A stretch of 64,000 nt of DNA from Alphaproteobacteria bacterium (GCA_006226495.1 SBGU01000038.1:1-64000), one strand, 5' to 3'; counted from the stretch's first letter, positions 17,695 to 26,938 are shown. Made by a program: numbers and translations. Notes: a model not told the origin generated them from the sequence alone.

Positions 17695-18459
17695 GTGGCG
17701 ACTTTGAAGGGTAAATCCGGTATCAACCTGGACAAACTTGTTCAGGAACAAGGCGAAACCGCGCAGGAATGGGTCTATCGGGCCCTCCGCTTCGCCGTCA
17801 TGTCCGGCCAGGTGCAACCCGGCCGGGCACTGACCATCCGTGGCATTGCCGATATGCTGGGCGTCAGCGCCATGCCGGTCCGGGAGGCGCTCAGGCGCCT
17901 TACCTCGGAAGGGGCGCTTGAGCTGAAGTCCAACCGCCGCATCATGGTACCGGACCTGAGCCCGGCACGGCTTGCGGAACTGCTCGAACTCCGCATCGTG
18001 CTTGAAGTCCATGCCGCCGAACGGGCGCTCCCTTATATCAACGATACCACCCTCTCTGAGCTGCACCGCCTGAATGACGAACAGAACAAGGCTTTCGAGG
18101 CCCTGGACGCCGAAGGCAGCATCCTGGGCAACCAGGCGTTCCACCGGGCGCTCTATACCGCGCACCCGCACCCGGTGTCCCTGCCGATGATCGAACGGGT
18201 CTGGCTGCAGCTTGGGCCCCTGCACCGGCTGGCACTTGCCAACCTTGAAAAACATTATGTCACCGACCGGCATGTCGAAATCATGCGCGCAATCGAAACC
18301 CGCAATCCGTTCGGGTTGAAGGCGGCCATCGAATCCGATATCCGGGACGGCGCGGGTTACATGACCCAGACCGAGCTTCTGGACCGCTACAGCCGCGCCG
18401 AAGCCGGCAACCTGGCCGTACCGGGCAAGGACTTCGTGCGCACGCTGTCGAAGCGCTGA
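17695..18459 (+). CDS. GntR-family transcriptional regulator, FadR/FCD subgroup
   Basis: A 254-residue regulator. The winged-helix domain (about residues 22-88) contains LTIRGIADMLGVSAMPVREALRRLTSEGALEL, the typical GntR recognition helix. The FCD effector domain (about 92-225) contains FHRALYTAH and a histidine in RHVEIMRAI, probable metal-binding positions. The start is a GTG 8 nt after the carrier gene, preceded by GGGAAAG. It is the last gene of the operon. The two TGTGATCAC palindromes in the divergent control region are its most likely targets, with a polyamine or GABA-like ligand (inference). E. coli uses a Cro-type PuuR for this role, so regulation has been replaced. Confidence 0.88.
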   Translation: MATLKGKSGINLDKLVQEQGETAQEWVYRALRFAVMSGQVQPGRALTIRGIADMLGVSAMPVREALRRLTSEGALELKSNRRIMVPDLSPARLAELLELRIVLEVHAAERALPYINDTTLSELHRLNDEQNKAFEALDAEGSILGNQAFHRALYTAHPHPVSLPMIERVWLQLGPLHRLALANLEKHYVTDRHVEIMRAIETRNPFGLKAAIESDIRDGAGYMTQTELLDRYSRAEAGNLAVPGKDFVRTLSKR

Positions 18460-18480
18460 AGGCGCGCTATTCCAAGCGTC

Positions 18481-19143
18481 CTATTCCACCGGGAAATCGA
18501 AATAGGTATCGGGGTATGGCTCATCCGCCAGGGTGAAGTGCCACCATTCGGCTTCATAGGGCTTGAAACCGTGTTTCAGCATCACCGCGCGCAACAGTTG
18601 CCGGTTGGCGATGGCGGTGGCGCTGAGGCCCGGCGCATCCACATTCGAGACGGGGCAGAAAAAGTCCCACGGGCTGCCCATATCGAGCGCGACACCATCC
18701 TTCAGGATGGTCAGGTCGACAGTCGACCCCCGGCTGTGACCGGATTTTTCAGCGATATAGCCTTCGGGCACCAGCCGGTCTTTCGTGAGGGTTGGATAGT
18801 AGGTTTCCTTGCGCGCCGTATCGTTTGTATCCGCGCACCAGCGCATGAAATCGTCCACCGCGCGCTGCGGGCGATAGGCATCGTAAATCTTCAGGGTCAT
18901 GCCGGCCTTCGCCAGGTCTGCTGCCACGGCCTTCAGAGCCATGGCTGCGGGCAGGCTCAGGAACGCCTTGTTGGCATGATAGCCGTCGACTGGCCGGCCC
19001 ATGAAATTTTCGTGCCCCGCATAACGGGCTTCGATGGTGGCATCGGGAATGAAGGCCGCCAGATCGACAAAACCCTTCGGCGATTCGGCCACCATGCTTC
19101 CAGAAATTGCCATCAATACCCCCACAAGTCCGTGCCGTATCAT
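18481..19143 (-). CDS. Exported D-alanyl-D-alanine dipeptidase, VanX/DdpX family
   Basis: A 220-residue zinc peptidase with an N-terminal signal peptide (about residues 1-19). The M15D signature is complete: YDAYRP with Arg91, SGHSRGSTVD supplying His136 and Asp143, and EAEWWHF supplying the catalytic glutamate near 199 and zinc ligand His202. The enzyme cleaves D-Ala-D-Ala, either to recycle cell-wall peptides or as a nutrient; no vanHA-type resistance genes are nearby, so resistance is unlikely. The ATG at 19143 has GGGAGG upstream. It lies downstream of an envelope protein gene on the same strand and converges on the puu regulator gene. Confidence 0.87.
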   Translation of the reverse strand: MIRHGLVGVLMAISGSMVAESPKGFVDLAAFIPDATIEARYAGHENFMGRPVDGYHANKAFLSLPAAMALKAVAADLAKAGMTLKIYDAYRPQRAVDDFMRWCADTNDTARKETYYPTLTKDRLVPEGYIAEKSGHSRGSTVDLTILKDGVALDMGSPWDFFCPVSNVDAPGLSATAIANRQLLRAVMLKHGFKPYEAEWWHFTLADEPYPDTYFDFPVE

Positions 19144-19169
19144 GCCTCGCGCCTCCCGCTCGAGAGCCA

Positions 19170-20024
19170 TTAAAACAGCCAGGCGACACCAAGGAAAGTG
19201 GAAAGCTGGGCGCGGTTGCCCTCTTCCCCGCGCACGATGGGGCTGTGGGCCGCGCCGCCCTGCAGGTCCGACAGGCGAAGACTGCCCTTCAAGAGCCAGC
19301 GTTTGCCCAGCCGCTGTTCAAGCGACAGTTCGCTGTATATTTCATAGATTCCAGCGCCGGGCTGGTACACAGGGAATGGCTCCTCGCCGTCATCGACACC
19401 AAAATAGGCACGAATATAGTCTGCCGAGCCCCAGGACGCCCCCAGGATGGGGGTCAGCCGCAGCTTGGAATTCAATTCGAACGTATAGCCGCCCTCGATC
19501 TCGACCGTGACCCCATGGTGCAACTTGCTGGCGCCCACATAGACCTCGCCGGTCAGGAACAGCTTGTAAAGCGCGGTGCCCGCGAACAGCCCTATCTCCA
19601 GCGCATCATCGACATCGGCAATGCCGGACAGGTTGGCAGGCGTGAAATCGTTGCGGCGCCCCATGGTCCAGCGGCCAATGACACCGGCGCGCAACAGCCG
19701 GTGGTCATAAAGCTTGATGCCCAGCTTGTTATTCTCAAGGAATACGGTATCGCGGTAGGCAACCTTCAGGTCGAGCGCAGGCTGGATGCGGTAGTCGTCG
19801 GCGCCGACAAAATCCGGCAATACGGAAAAGCCGAAGCCCAGCCGGCCGCTCCAGTTGTCGCGCTTGCGGTCTTCTTCGATTTCCCTGGATTCGATATAAA
19901 CCGGTTTGCCTTCGAATGCGCCGCCCAGCTCCTGCGCCTGCGCGCGCCCGGGTGTGGCCAGAAAGGCGGCAAGGACAGCACCCACCTGGGCCATCAACCG
20001 AACCACACCAGCGCCTGCGACCAT
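19170..20024 (-). CDS. Outer-membrane MipA/OmpV-family protein
   Basis: A 284-residue exported protein. A signal peptide (about residues 1-31, ending near GRAQAQ) is followed by a beta-barrel with alternating aromatic strands. Landmarks are LGFGFSVLPDFVGADDYRI near residue 64 and a C-terminal ending in phenylalanine (FLGVAWLF), needed for outer-membrane assembly. E. coli MipA scaffolds murein synthesis and degradation. The neighbouring cell-wall dipeptidase fits this, but many family members have unknown roles. The ATG at 20024 with AGGGG upstream is preferred over an in-frame TTG at 20063 that would overlap the upstream gene. Confidence 0.82.
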   Translation of the reverse strand: MVAGAGVVRLMAQVGAVLAAFLATPGRAQAQELGGAFEGKPVYIESREIEEDRKRDNWSGRLGFGFSVLPDFVGADDYRIQPALDLKVAYRDTVFLENNKLGIKLYDHRLLRAGVIGRWTMGRRNDFTPANLSGIADVDDALEIGLFAGTALYKLFLTGEVYVGASKLHHGVTVEIEGGYTFELNSKLRLTPILGASWGSADYIRAYFGVDDGEEPFPVYQPGAGIYEIYSELSLEQRLGKRWLLKGSLRLSDLQGGAAHSPIVRGEEGNRAQLSTFLGVAWLF

Positions 20025-20034
20025 CAATGCGCCC

Positions 20035-21027
20035 CTATTGCCGCGGGGCAAGCTGATAGACAACCTCGTAACCCAGATGGTCCGACAGCGGCCGGTTGTC
20101 GACCCGTTCGTCGAAATTGCGGGCGATCTGCACCGGCTTCAGGCCATAATGGTCGCAGCCCAGGAAAAACTGCTTGTCGTTGGTATTATAAAGCACGGTG
20201 GTGACATCCGTGCCGTCAGCAATGGCGCAGTTGCCCGACCCCACGCAGGCTTCGCCGCTGTCGGTCAGGTCCAGTTGCTTGCGGAAATAGCTGTAGCGTG
20301 CCTTGCCGCGGGTATTGAAGTCGCCCGCCAGAATCATCGGATTGCCGGTCGCCACCTTGTCGAGGAACCATTTCAGGGTATCTGTCTGGCGTTCATGCAT
20401 CAACAGGGTGGTGCGCTTGGGCGCCTTGGCCGAATGGCTGGAATTGAAATGGCTGGTGATCACATCCAGGGGCCGGTCCAGGTTCGGCACGGTGACGCGC
20501 GCAAGCAATATCGCCTTGTTCGACAGGCAATCAAGGCCCGCGCATGCATCGGAATCGAAGGTTTTGTATGTGGCATCGACAATCGGATAGTCGCTCAGCA
20601 CATAAAGGCCGCTGCCGGTGAATTTCTGCGGGTCGTCAAACGCGGCATAGGCCTTGCGGGTCTGCATGGCCCAATGCACCTTGCCGGCGGTCGAGGTATC
20701 GCGTCGCCCGGGGCCTTTCAGTACATACGGGTAGCCCGTGGTATCTGCGATCACAGCAGCGTCGCTCGTGAAAGCTTCCTGCAACACCACAATCTGCGGC
20801 TGGGTGCCGGCAGCGCGCCGTTCGCGCAGGATTTCGGCAATGCGTTCAAACAGCGGTTTGGTGCCGGTTTTCAGGGGCGCCGGCAGGCCGTTGATATTGT
20901 AGGTAAGCACCCTGAGGGTCGACCCGGTCGTGACGGCGGCCACAGGCGGCGGCGCGGCGTCAGCGGCACAGGCCGCACGCGCAACGACGGCCAGGCCCAG
21001 GGCCAGCACGGCTTTCGTCAACTTCAT
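20035..21027 (-). CDS. Exported endonuclease/exonuclease/phosphatase-fold phosphodiesterase, sphingomyelinase-like
   Basis: A 330-residue protein with a signal peptide (about residues 1-22). The catalytic pattern of the family is present in order: LTYNINGLP (Asn near 43), VVLQEAF (metal-binding Glu), HFNSSH, LAGDFNTRG (Asp/Asn) and LSDHLGY (final Asp-His pair). The overall layout is that of neutral sphingomyelinase-like phosphodiesterases acting on phospholipid head groups, though a nuclease cannot be ruled out. Four cysteines (in the SDACAGLDC and GEACVGSGNC stretches) suggest disulfides outside the cytoplasm. The ATG at 21027 has GGGGAAG upstream. Confidence 0.82.
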   Translation of the reverse strand: MKLTKAVLALGLAVVARAACAADAAPPPVAAVTTGSTLRVLTYNINGLPAPLKTGTKPLFERIAEILRERRAAGTQPQIVVLQEAFTSDAAVIADTTGYPYVLKGPGRRDTSTAGKVHWAMQTRKAYAAFDDPQKFTGSGLYVLSDYPIVDATYKTFDSDACAGLDCLSNKAILLARVTVPNLDRPLDVITSHFNSSHSAKAPKRTTLLMHERQTDTLKWFLDKVATGNPMILAGDFNTRGKARYSYFRKQLDLTDSGEACVGSGNCAIADGTDVTTVLYNTNDKQFFLGCDHYGLKPVQIARNFDERVDNRPLSDHLGYEVVYQLAPRQ

Positions 21028-21148
21028 TGTCTTCCCCACGTTTTTTCTCATTTCGGGCGACTATATCGCACGAGAATAAGAAATCATTGTGACTGGAAGC
21101 TTAACCAGTCAACAGAAACCATGGAGAAGTATGAAAATCGAAGAAAGT

Positions 21149-21224
21149 TGGTGATCCCTACGGGACTCGAACCCGTGTTTTCGCCGTGAAAGGGCGACGT
21201 CCTAGACCGCTAGACGAAGGGACC
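21149..21224 (-). tRNA. tRNA-Glu (UUC), copy 2 of a tandem pair
   Basis: A 76-nt cloverleaf including an encoded CCA. The acceptor stem GGTCCCT pairs with AGGGATC, the anticodon loop is CTTTCAC (anticodon TTC), and the T-arm is GGGTTCGAGTCCC. The gene is identical in sequence to the one 29 bp upstream at 21254-21329. Confidence 0.95.
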
Positions 21225-21253
21225 ATCCGGATGTCGGATAGCGCTTCAGAAGA

Positions 21254-21329
21254 TGGTGATCCCTACGGGACTCGAACCCGTGTTTTCGCCGTGAAAGGGC
21301 GACGTCCTAGACCGCTAGACGAAGGGACC
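21254..21329 (-). tRNA. tRNA-Glu (UUC), copy 1 of a tandem pair
   Basis: A 76-nt tRNA identical to the downstream copy, with anticodon TTC and encoded CCA. It is the promoter-proximal member of the pair; a good sigma-70 promoter lies 30-58 bp upstream. Confidence 0.95.
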
Positions 21330-21358
21330 GTATCACTATCTCCGTTGCGACGGGGGCC

Positions 21359-21387
21359 TAGATACCGGTCGGCCCGGCCCCGGTCAA
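21359..21387 (-). promoter_or_regulatory. Promoter of the tandem tRNA-Glu genes
   Basis: On the minus strand TTGACC (21387-21382), a 17-nt spacer of only G, C and A residues, then TATCTA (21364-21359). A GC-rich discriminator follows, as usual for stable-RNA promoters under stringent control. Confidence 0.7.
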
Positions 21388-21405
21388 CATCTTTTTGCAT
21401 TTTTC

Positions 21406-23217
21406 TTACGGTGCCCCGACAAGGGCCACATCCTCGAGGGTCATTTCCACTTTTGGCGTGCCGCTCCAGGTATCTTTCTTGAGCTTTCCGGCGATATGGA
21501 AGCGCCTGCCCTGCCCGGTGAGCAACAGTTGCCCCAGCACCTCGTCCGCCTGCCGGAAGGCCATGGCCTTGATGGATTTTCCGTCTTTCGACTTGAAGAT
21601 GGCACGCAGGTGATTCTGCCCCACCCGGTCGGCCTTTATGAGGTCGACATCGGGGATGACAAAATGCGGGCTGGCATTGCCGGGACCAAACGGCCCGACC
21701 TGTTCGATCTGGTCGATCAGTTCCACGGTCGCGCCCGAAAGGCTGATGACACCGTCGATCTTCAGGGCCCGGCTCTCGCGCGCCCTGGCGACCGATGTAC
21801 GCAGATAATCGCGCAGGAAGGCGAACAGGTCATCCAGCCGGTCCGGTGCCGCGCTCAGGCCCGCCGCCATGGCATGGCCGCCGCCCTTGATCAGGAGGCC
21901 CTGACTCGTCGCTTCGATGACGGCGGCACCCAGGTCGACGCCACTGATCGACCGGCCGGAGCCCTTGGCTTCACCGTCATCGATGGCGACAACAAGGCTG
22001 GGCAGGCCGTAGCGGTCCTTGAGGCGGCTGGCTACAATACCGATCACGCCCGCATGCCAGCCTTCGCCGGCGGCGATCACCATGGTATCGGGTTCACCAC
22101 CCAAACCGATGCCGGCTTCCACCTGTTCGATGGCGGCCTGCAGCACCTCGGCCTCGATGGCCTGGCGTTCCTGGTTATACCGGTCCAGCCGCTCGGCGAT
22201 CATACGGGCTTCATTGTCGCTGTCGGTGGTCAGGATACGTGCGCCAAGGTCGCTTTCACCAACCCGGCCGCCCGCGTTCAGGCGCGGCCCGATGATAAAA
22301 CCGGCATGATAGGTGCCCGGCGCCTCGGCCACGCGCCCGACATCCGCCAGCGCGTTGATGCCGGCATTGCGCCGCTGGGCCATGACCTTCAACCCTTGCG
22401 TCACCAGCGCCCGGTTGACCCCCGTAAGCGGCACCACATCGCAGATGGTGCCAAGCGCCACAATATCCAGAAGGCTCATCAGGTCCGGCGCACGCCGGCC
22501 CGCATAAAAGCCGGCATTCCGAAGGTCGCGGTTGATGGCCACTGCCAGCAGGAACGCGACACCAACCGCCGCCAGTTGCCCTTGCCCGCTGTCATCATCC
22601 AGCCGGTTGGGGTTGATGATGGCGGCCGCGTCCGGCAGGCGCGCTTCGGCCTTGTGGTGATCGACCACAATGACCTCGAGCCCCGCCGCCACAGCTTCGC
22701 GGAGCGGGTCGAACGACAGGGTGCCGCAGTCAACCGTGATCACCAGATCGACACCCGCGCGGCGGAGCCCCAATAGCGCCGGCGCGTTGGGGCCATAACC
22801 TTCGCGCATGCGGTCAGGGATATAGATGCGCACCCTGGCGCCCAGGGCGGTCAGGAAGCGGTACAGCACGGCGCTTGAGGTGGCACCATCCACGTCATAA
22901 TCGCCAAAGATGGCGATTTCCTCGCCCGCCTGTATCGCCCGCACGATGCGGGCCGCACCCTTGTCCATATCCAGGAAACAGGACGGATCGGGCAGGCTTT
23001 CCTTCAGGGAGGGGGTGAAAAAGCTCTCTGCATCGTCAAGCCCGATACCGCGGGCATTGATCAGTTGCCCCACCACCAGCGGCACGTCCAGTTGGTTGGC
23101 AATGGCTTCGGCGATGCGGGGCACAAACGGGCGCAACTGCCAGACCTGCCCCAAAGCAGAACGGCGGACCCCCAACAGGGGCTCCGCCGCTTGTGTTATC
23201 TCGTCTGCCGCCTGCAA
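21406..23217 (-). CDS. recJ: Single-stranded-DNA-specific 5'-3' exonuclease RecJ
   Basis: A 603-residue DHH-superfamily nuclease. Motif I is IFGDYDVDGATSSAVLY near residue 103, motif II TVDCGTL near 160, motif III VVDHHKAEARLP (the DHH) near 182, and the DHHA1 GGHAMAAG motif is near 446. An OB-like C-terminal region completes the RecJ layout. It processes 5' ends in recombination and mismatch repair. The likely start is TTG at 23217, 10 nt after glpX, with AAGG upstream; no early ATG exists, so initiation may be weak. It is the last gene of the run alaC-hom-glpX-recJ and ends about 75 bp before the tRNA-Glu promoter. Confidence 0.93.
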   Translation of the reverse strand: MQAADEITQAAEPLLGVRRSALGQVWQLRPFVPRIAEAIANQLDVPLVVGQLINARGIGLDDAESFFTPSLKESLPDPSCFLDMDKGAARIVRAIQAGEEIAIFGDYDVDGATSSAVLYRFLTALGARVRIYIPDRMREGYGPNAPALLGLRRAGVDLVITVDCGTLSFDPLREAVAAGLEVIVVDHHKAEARLPDAAAIINPNRLDDDSGQGQLAAVGVAFLLAVAINRDLRNAGFYAGRRAPDLMSLLDIVALGTICDVVPLTGVNRALVTQGLKVMAQRRNAGINALADVGRVAEAPGTYHAGFIIGPRLNAGGRVGESDLGARILTTDSDNEARMIAERLDRYNQERQAIEAEVLQAAIEQVEAGIGLGGEPDTMVIAAGEGWHAGVIGIVASRLKDRYGLPSLVVAIDDGEAKGSGRSISGVDLGAAVIEATSQGLLIKGGGHAMAAGLSAAPDRLDDLFAFLRDYLRTSVARARESRALKIDGVISLSGATVELIDQIEQVGPFGPGNASPHFVIPDVDLIKADRVGQNHLRAIFKSKDGKSIKAMAFRQADEVLGQLLLTGQGRRFHIAGKLKKDTWSGTPKVEMTLEDVALVGAP

Positions 23218-23227
23218 AGGGGCGACC

Positions 23228-24184
23228 TTATTTGGGGCCGTGGACGGCTTTTACCCGGCGCACGGTCTTGCTTTCGGAACGCATGACCAGGGTTTCGGTG
23301 GTGTAACCGGCTGCGGTCTTGTGAACGCCTTCCAGAAGGTCGCCGTCGGTCACGCCGGTGGCCGAGAAGATCACATTGCCCGATGCCAGTTCGGTCATCG
23401 AATATTTGCGGCCCAGGTCCTCGATGCCCCACTTGCGGGCGCGGGCGCGTTCGTCGTCGTTGCGGAACAACAGCCGGCCCTGCATCTGGCCACCGATGCA
23501 GCGCAGCGCCGCGGCTGCCAGCACACCTTCCGGTGCGCCGCCCGAGCCCATATAGATATCGATGCAGGTGGCGGGATCGGTGGTTGCAATCACGCCGGCC
23601 ACGTCGCCGTCGCCGATCAGCTTGATGCCGCAACCCAGTTCACGAAGTTCCTTGATCAGTTGCGCATGGCGCGGGCGGTCCAGCACACAGACCATCATGT
23701 CGCCCACGGCCTTGCCCTTGGCATCCGCCACGGCCTGCACGTTTTCAGCGACCGTGTTGTCCAGATCGACAATGCCGTCCGGCAGGCCGCCGCCAACAGC
23801 GATCTTGTCCATATAAACGTCAGGCGCGTTCAGAAGGCCGCCGGCTTCGGAAATTGCCAATACCGCCAACGAGTTGGGCATGGCTTTCGCACAGATGGTG
23901 GTGCCTTCGAGGGGGTCGAGCGCGATATCGAGCTTGGGCCCGCCGGTGCCGACCTTTTCGCCGATATACAGCATCGGCGCTTCGTCGCGTTCGCCTTCGC
24001 CGATCACGATGGTGCCATCGATCGGAAGCTCATTCAGCGCGGCGCGCATGGCTTCCACGGCGGCGGCATCGGCGGCTTTTTCATCGCCACGCCCTGTCAG
24101 CGTGCTGGCGGCAATTGCCGCGGCCTCGGTGACACGTACCATTTCAAGGACCAGAAGCCGGGTCAGATCCTTCTGTGACGACAT
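23228..24184 (-). CDS. glpX: Class II fructose-1,6-bisphosphatase
   Basis: A 318-residue GlpX-type phosphatase of gluconeogenesis or the Calvin-like sugar phosphate cycle. Recognisable blocks are AAIAASTLTGRGDEKAAD near residue 20, VIGEGERDEAPMLYIGE near 55, the metal-binding DPLEGTTICAK near 87, and GSGGAPEGVLAAAALRCIGG near 192. Such genes sit between hom and recJ in many alphaproteobacteria. The ATG has GAGGGAG upstream. No class I fructose-1,6-bisphosphatase occurs in the window. Confidence 0.93.
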   Translation of the reverse strand: MSSQKDLTRLLVLEMVRVTEAAAIAASTLTGRGDEKAADAAAVEAMRAALNELPIDGTIVIGEGERDEAPMLYIGEKVGTGGPKLDIALDPLEGTTICAKAMPNSLAVLAISEAGGLLNAPDVYMDKIAVGGGLPDGIVDLDNTVAENVQAVADAKGKAVGDMMVCVLDRPRHAQLIKELRELGCGIKLIGDGDVAGVIATTDPATCIDIYMGSGGAPEGVLAAAALRCIGGQMQGRLLFRNDDERARARKWGIEDLGRKYSMTELASGNVIFSATGVTDGDLLEGVHKTAAGYTTETLVMRSESKTVRRVKAVHGPK

Positions 24185-24198
24185 AAGCGAGCTCCCTC

Positions 24199-25521
24199 TC
24201 AGAATGCCTCAATTCTTAGCATGGTTGGGGTCTCTAGCACACATTCCAATTTAGTAAAACGATTGAGTGTCGAGGAAATTGCCGCTTCGACCGTTTCGTG
24301 GGTCGTGAGCACGATATAGACGCCGCCATCTGCCGCACGGCCGCGCTGCAGCATGCTTTCGATGGAAACCTGTTCCTTGGCCAAGGCCGCCGTAATGTCG
24401 GCCATCACACCCGGACGGTCGTTCACGCGCAGGCGGATATAATAGGTGCCCCGGTGTTTTTCGACCGGAACCGGCACATAAGGCGCCAGGGATTCGGGCG
24501 CGATACCGAAGGCAAAACCACCGGCACCACAGCGCGCCACATCGACAATGTCGGCCACCACGGCAGAGGCGGTCGGCCCCTGCCCGGCGCCAGCGCCCAC
24601 ATAAACGGTCTGGCCGACAAAATCGCCCTCGACCACCACGGCGTTGGTGGCGTTCATCACATTCGCAAGCGCCGCGCCCGCCGGCACCATGGCCGGGTGA
24701 ACGCGGGTTTCGATGCCTTCATCAGTGCGCTGCACCACACCCAGAAGCTTGATACGGTAACCAAGTTCCTTGGCATATTCGATGTCGACCGGCGCGATGT
24801 TGCGGATGCCTTCGGTCGGCAGGCTGGCGATGTTCGGCTCTTTGCCAAAGGCAAGCGCAGCCAGGATCGCGGTCTTGTGCGCGGTGTCGATGCCGTCGAT
24901 ATCGAAGGTCGGGTCGGCTTCGGCATAACCAAGGCGCTGCGCATCCGCCAGCACGTCGGCGAACGCGAGGCCTTCGCGCTCCATGCGGGTCAGGATATAG
25001 TTGCAGGTACCGTTCAGGATGCCGCGCACCACCTTGATTTCGTTGGCGGCCAGGCCTTCGCCCAGTGCCTTGATAATGGGGATACCACCGGCCACCGCCG
25101 CTTCGAAACGCAGCGCGGCACCGCTGCCCACCGCCGCAGTCGCCAGCGCCTTGCCGTGGGTCGCGATCAGCGCCTTGTTGGCGGTGACGAAAGCCTTGCC
25201 CTTTTCGATGGCGGCTTTTGCAAGCGCAAGTGCGGGGCCGTCGGAGCCCCCCACCAGTTCGACGATCAGGTTGATTTCAGGATCGGACGCCATGTCGACC
25301 GGATTGTCGTACCAGTCGTAGCCCGCAAGGTCGATACCACGGTCGCGGCTGCGGTCGCGGGCCGAAACCGCCTTGATGCGCACCGGCATGCCGGCCCGGG
25401 CCGCGATCAGGTCGGCGTGCCCGGTCAGAATTTTCACCACGCCGGCACCCACGGTGCCAAGGCCAGCAATACCCAATACCAATTCGCGCTTGGAAGGCTC
25501 TTCCATACTCTGAAACTCCAT
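24199..25521 (-). CDS. hom: Homoserine dehydrogenase
   Basis: A 440-residue enzyme reducing aspartate semialdehyde to homoserine for threonine and methionine synthesis. The NAD(P) motif GIAGLGTVGAGVVK is near residue 17. The catalytic core includes GILNGTCNYILTRM near 175 and AEADPTFDIDGIDTAHK near 207. A C-terminal ACT domain (about 355-430, starting YYIRLRVNDRPGVMADIT) would give threonine feedback. The ATG at 25521 overlaps the TGA of the aminotransferase gene by one base, with GGAC upstream; a second ATG at 25506 is possible. Confidence 0.93.
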   Translation of the reverse strand: MEFQSMEEPSKRELVLGIAGLGTVGAGVVKILTGHADLIAARAGMPVRIKAVSARDRSRDRGIDLAGYDWYDNPVDMASDPEINLIVELVGGSDGPALALAKAAIEKGKAFVTANKALIATHGKALATAAVGSGAALRFEAAVAGGIPIIKALGEGLAANEIKVVRGILNGTCNYILTRMEREGLAFADVLADAQRLGYAEADPTFDIDGIDTAHKTAILAALAFGKEPNIASLPTEGIRNIAPVDIEYAKELGYRIKLLGVVQRTDEGIETRVHPAMVPAGAALANVMNATNAVVVEGDFVGQTVYVGAGAGQGPTASAVVADIVDVARCGAGGFAFGIAPESLAPYVPVPVEKHRGTYYIRLRVNDRPGVMADITAALAKEQVSIESMLQRGRAADGGVYIVLTTHETVEAAISSTLNRFTKLECVLETPTMLRIEAF

Positions 25522-26741
25522 CAGTCCTTGTTTGCCGCGCGCCATTCGGCCAGGATTTCATCCTTGCGCGCCATGAATTTCTTGATATTGCGCAGCGCCT
25601 GCCGGATGCGGTGTTCGTTTTCCACCAGCGCGATACGCACATACCCTTCGCCATATTCACCGAATCCGACACCCGGCGATACCGCTACCTTGGCATGGGT
25701 CAGCAACAGTTTTGCGAATTCCATCGAGCCGATCTCGCGGAAGGCTTCCGGCAGCGGTGCCCAGGCGAACATGGTCGCCTTCGGGCTCGGGACCGGCCAG
25801 CCAGCCGCGGCCAGACCCTCGATCAGTACATCGCGGCGCACCTTATAGATGCGGCGATGTTCCTCGACACAGTCCTGCGGGCCATTCAGGGCGGCGGTCG
25901 CAGCCACCTGCACCGGCGTGAAGGCGCCATAGTCCAGGTAGCTTTTCACCCGGGTCAGTGCGCCAATCAGATGCTTGTTGCCCACGGCAAAACCCACACG
26001 CCAGCCGGCCATCGAATAGGTTTTCGACATGGAGGTGAATTCGACCGCAATTTCCCGCGCTTCCGGGATTTCGAGGATCGACGGCGGCGGATTGTCGTCG
26101 AAATAGATTTCGGCATACGCGAGGTCCGACAATATCCAGATACCGCGCTTGCGGCAGAAATCCACCACTTCGCGGTAGAAATCCAGGTCCACCACCTCGG
26201 CGGTCGGGTTCGACGGATAGTTCAGGATCACGGCGGACGGGCTGGGCACCGAATGTTGCACGGCCTTCGCAAGTTCCTTCATGAAATCGTGCCCGGGCGC
26301 CATCGGCATATGGCGGATGGAAGCGCCCGCAATCATGAAACCATAGGGGTGAATCGGGTAACTGGGGTTCGGCGACAGAATCACATCACCCGGCGCCGTA
26401 ATCGCCTGCGCAAGGTTGGCGAGGCCTTCCTTCGAACCCAGCGTGACAACGGCTTCGGTTTCGGGGTCGATATCCACATGGAAACGGCGCTTGTAATAGG
26501 CGGCCAGGGCTTTCCTAAGCCCCGGAATGCCCTTCGACATGCTATAGCCGTGCGCGCGCGGATTGTCGGACGATTCCTTAAGCTTATCAATGATATGCTG
26601 CGGGGTCGGCAGGTCCGGGTTACCCATGCCCAGGTCGATGATATCCTCGCCACGCGCTCGTGCCGCCGCTTTCATCTGGTTTACTTCGGCAAACAGATAA
26701 GGCGGCAGGCGACGTATACGATAGAAGGCGGGATTGCTCAT
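25521..26741 (-). CDS. Class I/II aminotransferase, AlaC / LL-DAP type
   Basis: A 406-residue PLP enzyme. LGMGNPDLPTP near residue 37, LNYPSNPTAEV near 173, the aspartate in LSDLAYAEIYF near 204, and the lysine of FTSMSKTYSMAGWRVGF near 239 are intact. The N-terminal FYRIRRLPPYLFAEVNQMK is characteristic of the glutamate-pyruvate AlaC branch found before hom in alphaproteobacteria. It may make alanine, or serve aspartate-family amino-acid synthesis alongside Hom. It is the first gene of the alaC-hom-glpX-recJ run. Confidence 0.88.
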   Translation of the reverse strand: MSNPAFYRIRRLPPYLFAEVNQMKAAARARGEDIIDLGMGNPDLPTPQHIIDKLKESSDNPRAHGYSMSKGIPGLRKALAAYYKRRFHVDIDPETEAVVTLGSKEGLANLAQAITAPGDVILSPNPSYPIHPYGFMIAGASIRHMPMAPGHDFMKELAKAVQHSVPSPSAVILNYPSNPTAEVVDLDFYREVVDFCRKRGIWILSDLAYAEIYFDDNPPPSILEIPEAREIAVEFTSMSKTYSMAGWRVGFAVGNKHLIGALTRVKSYLDYGAFTPVQVAATAALNGPQDCVEEHRRIYKVRRDVLIEGLAAAGWPVPSPKATMFAWAPLPEAFREIGSMEFAKLLLTHAKVAVSPGVGFGEYGEGYVRIALVENEHRIRQALRNIKKFMARKDEILAEWRAANKD

Positions 26742-26938
26742 GATCAGGCATCATCCAATAGGTTAAAAACAAAAGGCGCGGCAACAGCCGCGACGGAACG
26801 CATAGCACTAAGGGATAATCCGGCCAAGCGCAATCATTGGAATGATTTCAGTCGCAAAAATGAAATTCTGTTGCGCACGTCTGACGGCGCATCATGCAGT
26901 TTGTGAAAGGGGTGGCCGTTGGAAACCACGCCTTCCGA

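Noticed and set aside
21149-21329. Tandem tRNA-Glu genes as an integration (attL/attR) boundary
   Set aside because: Both copies are full-length and intact, share one promoter, and no integrase or foreign genes lie between or beside them; a simple gene duplication explains them.
24185-26938. Riboswitch or attenuator in front of the hom/alaC genes
   Set aside because: The hom start overlaps the preceding stop, and the 197-bp gap before alaC shows no conserved aptamer-like structure or leader peptide that I can recognise.
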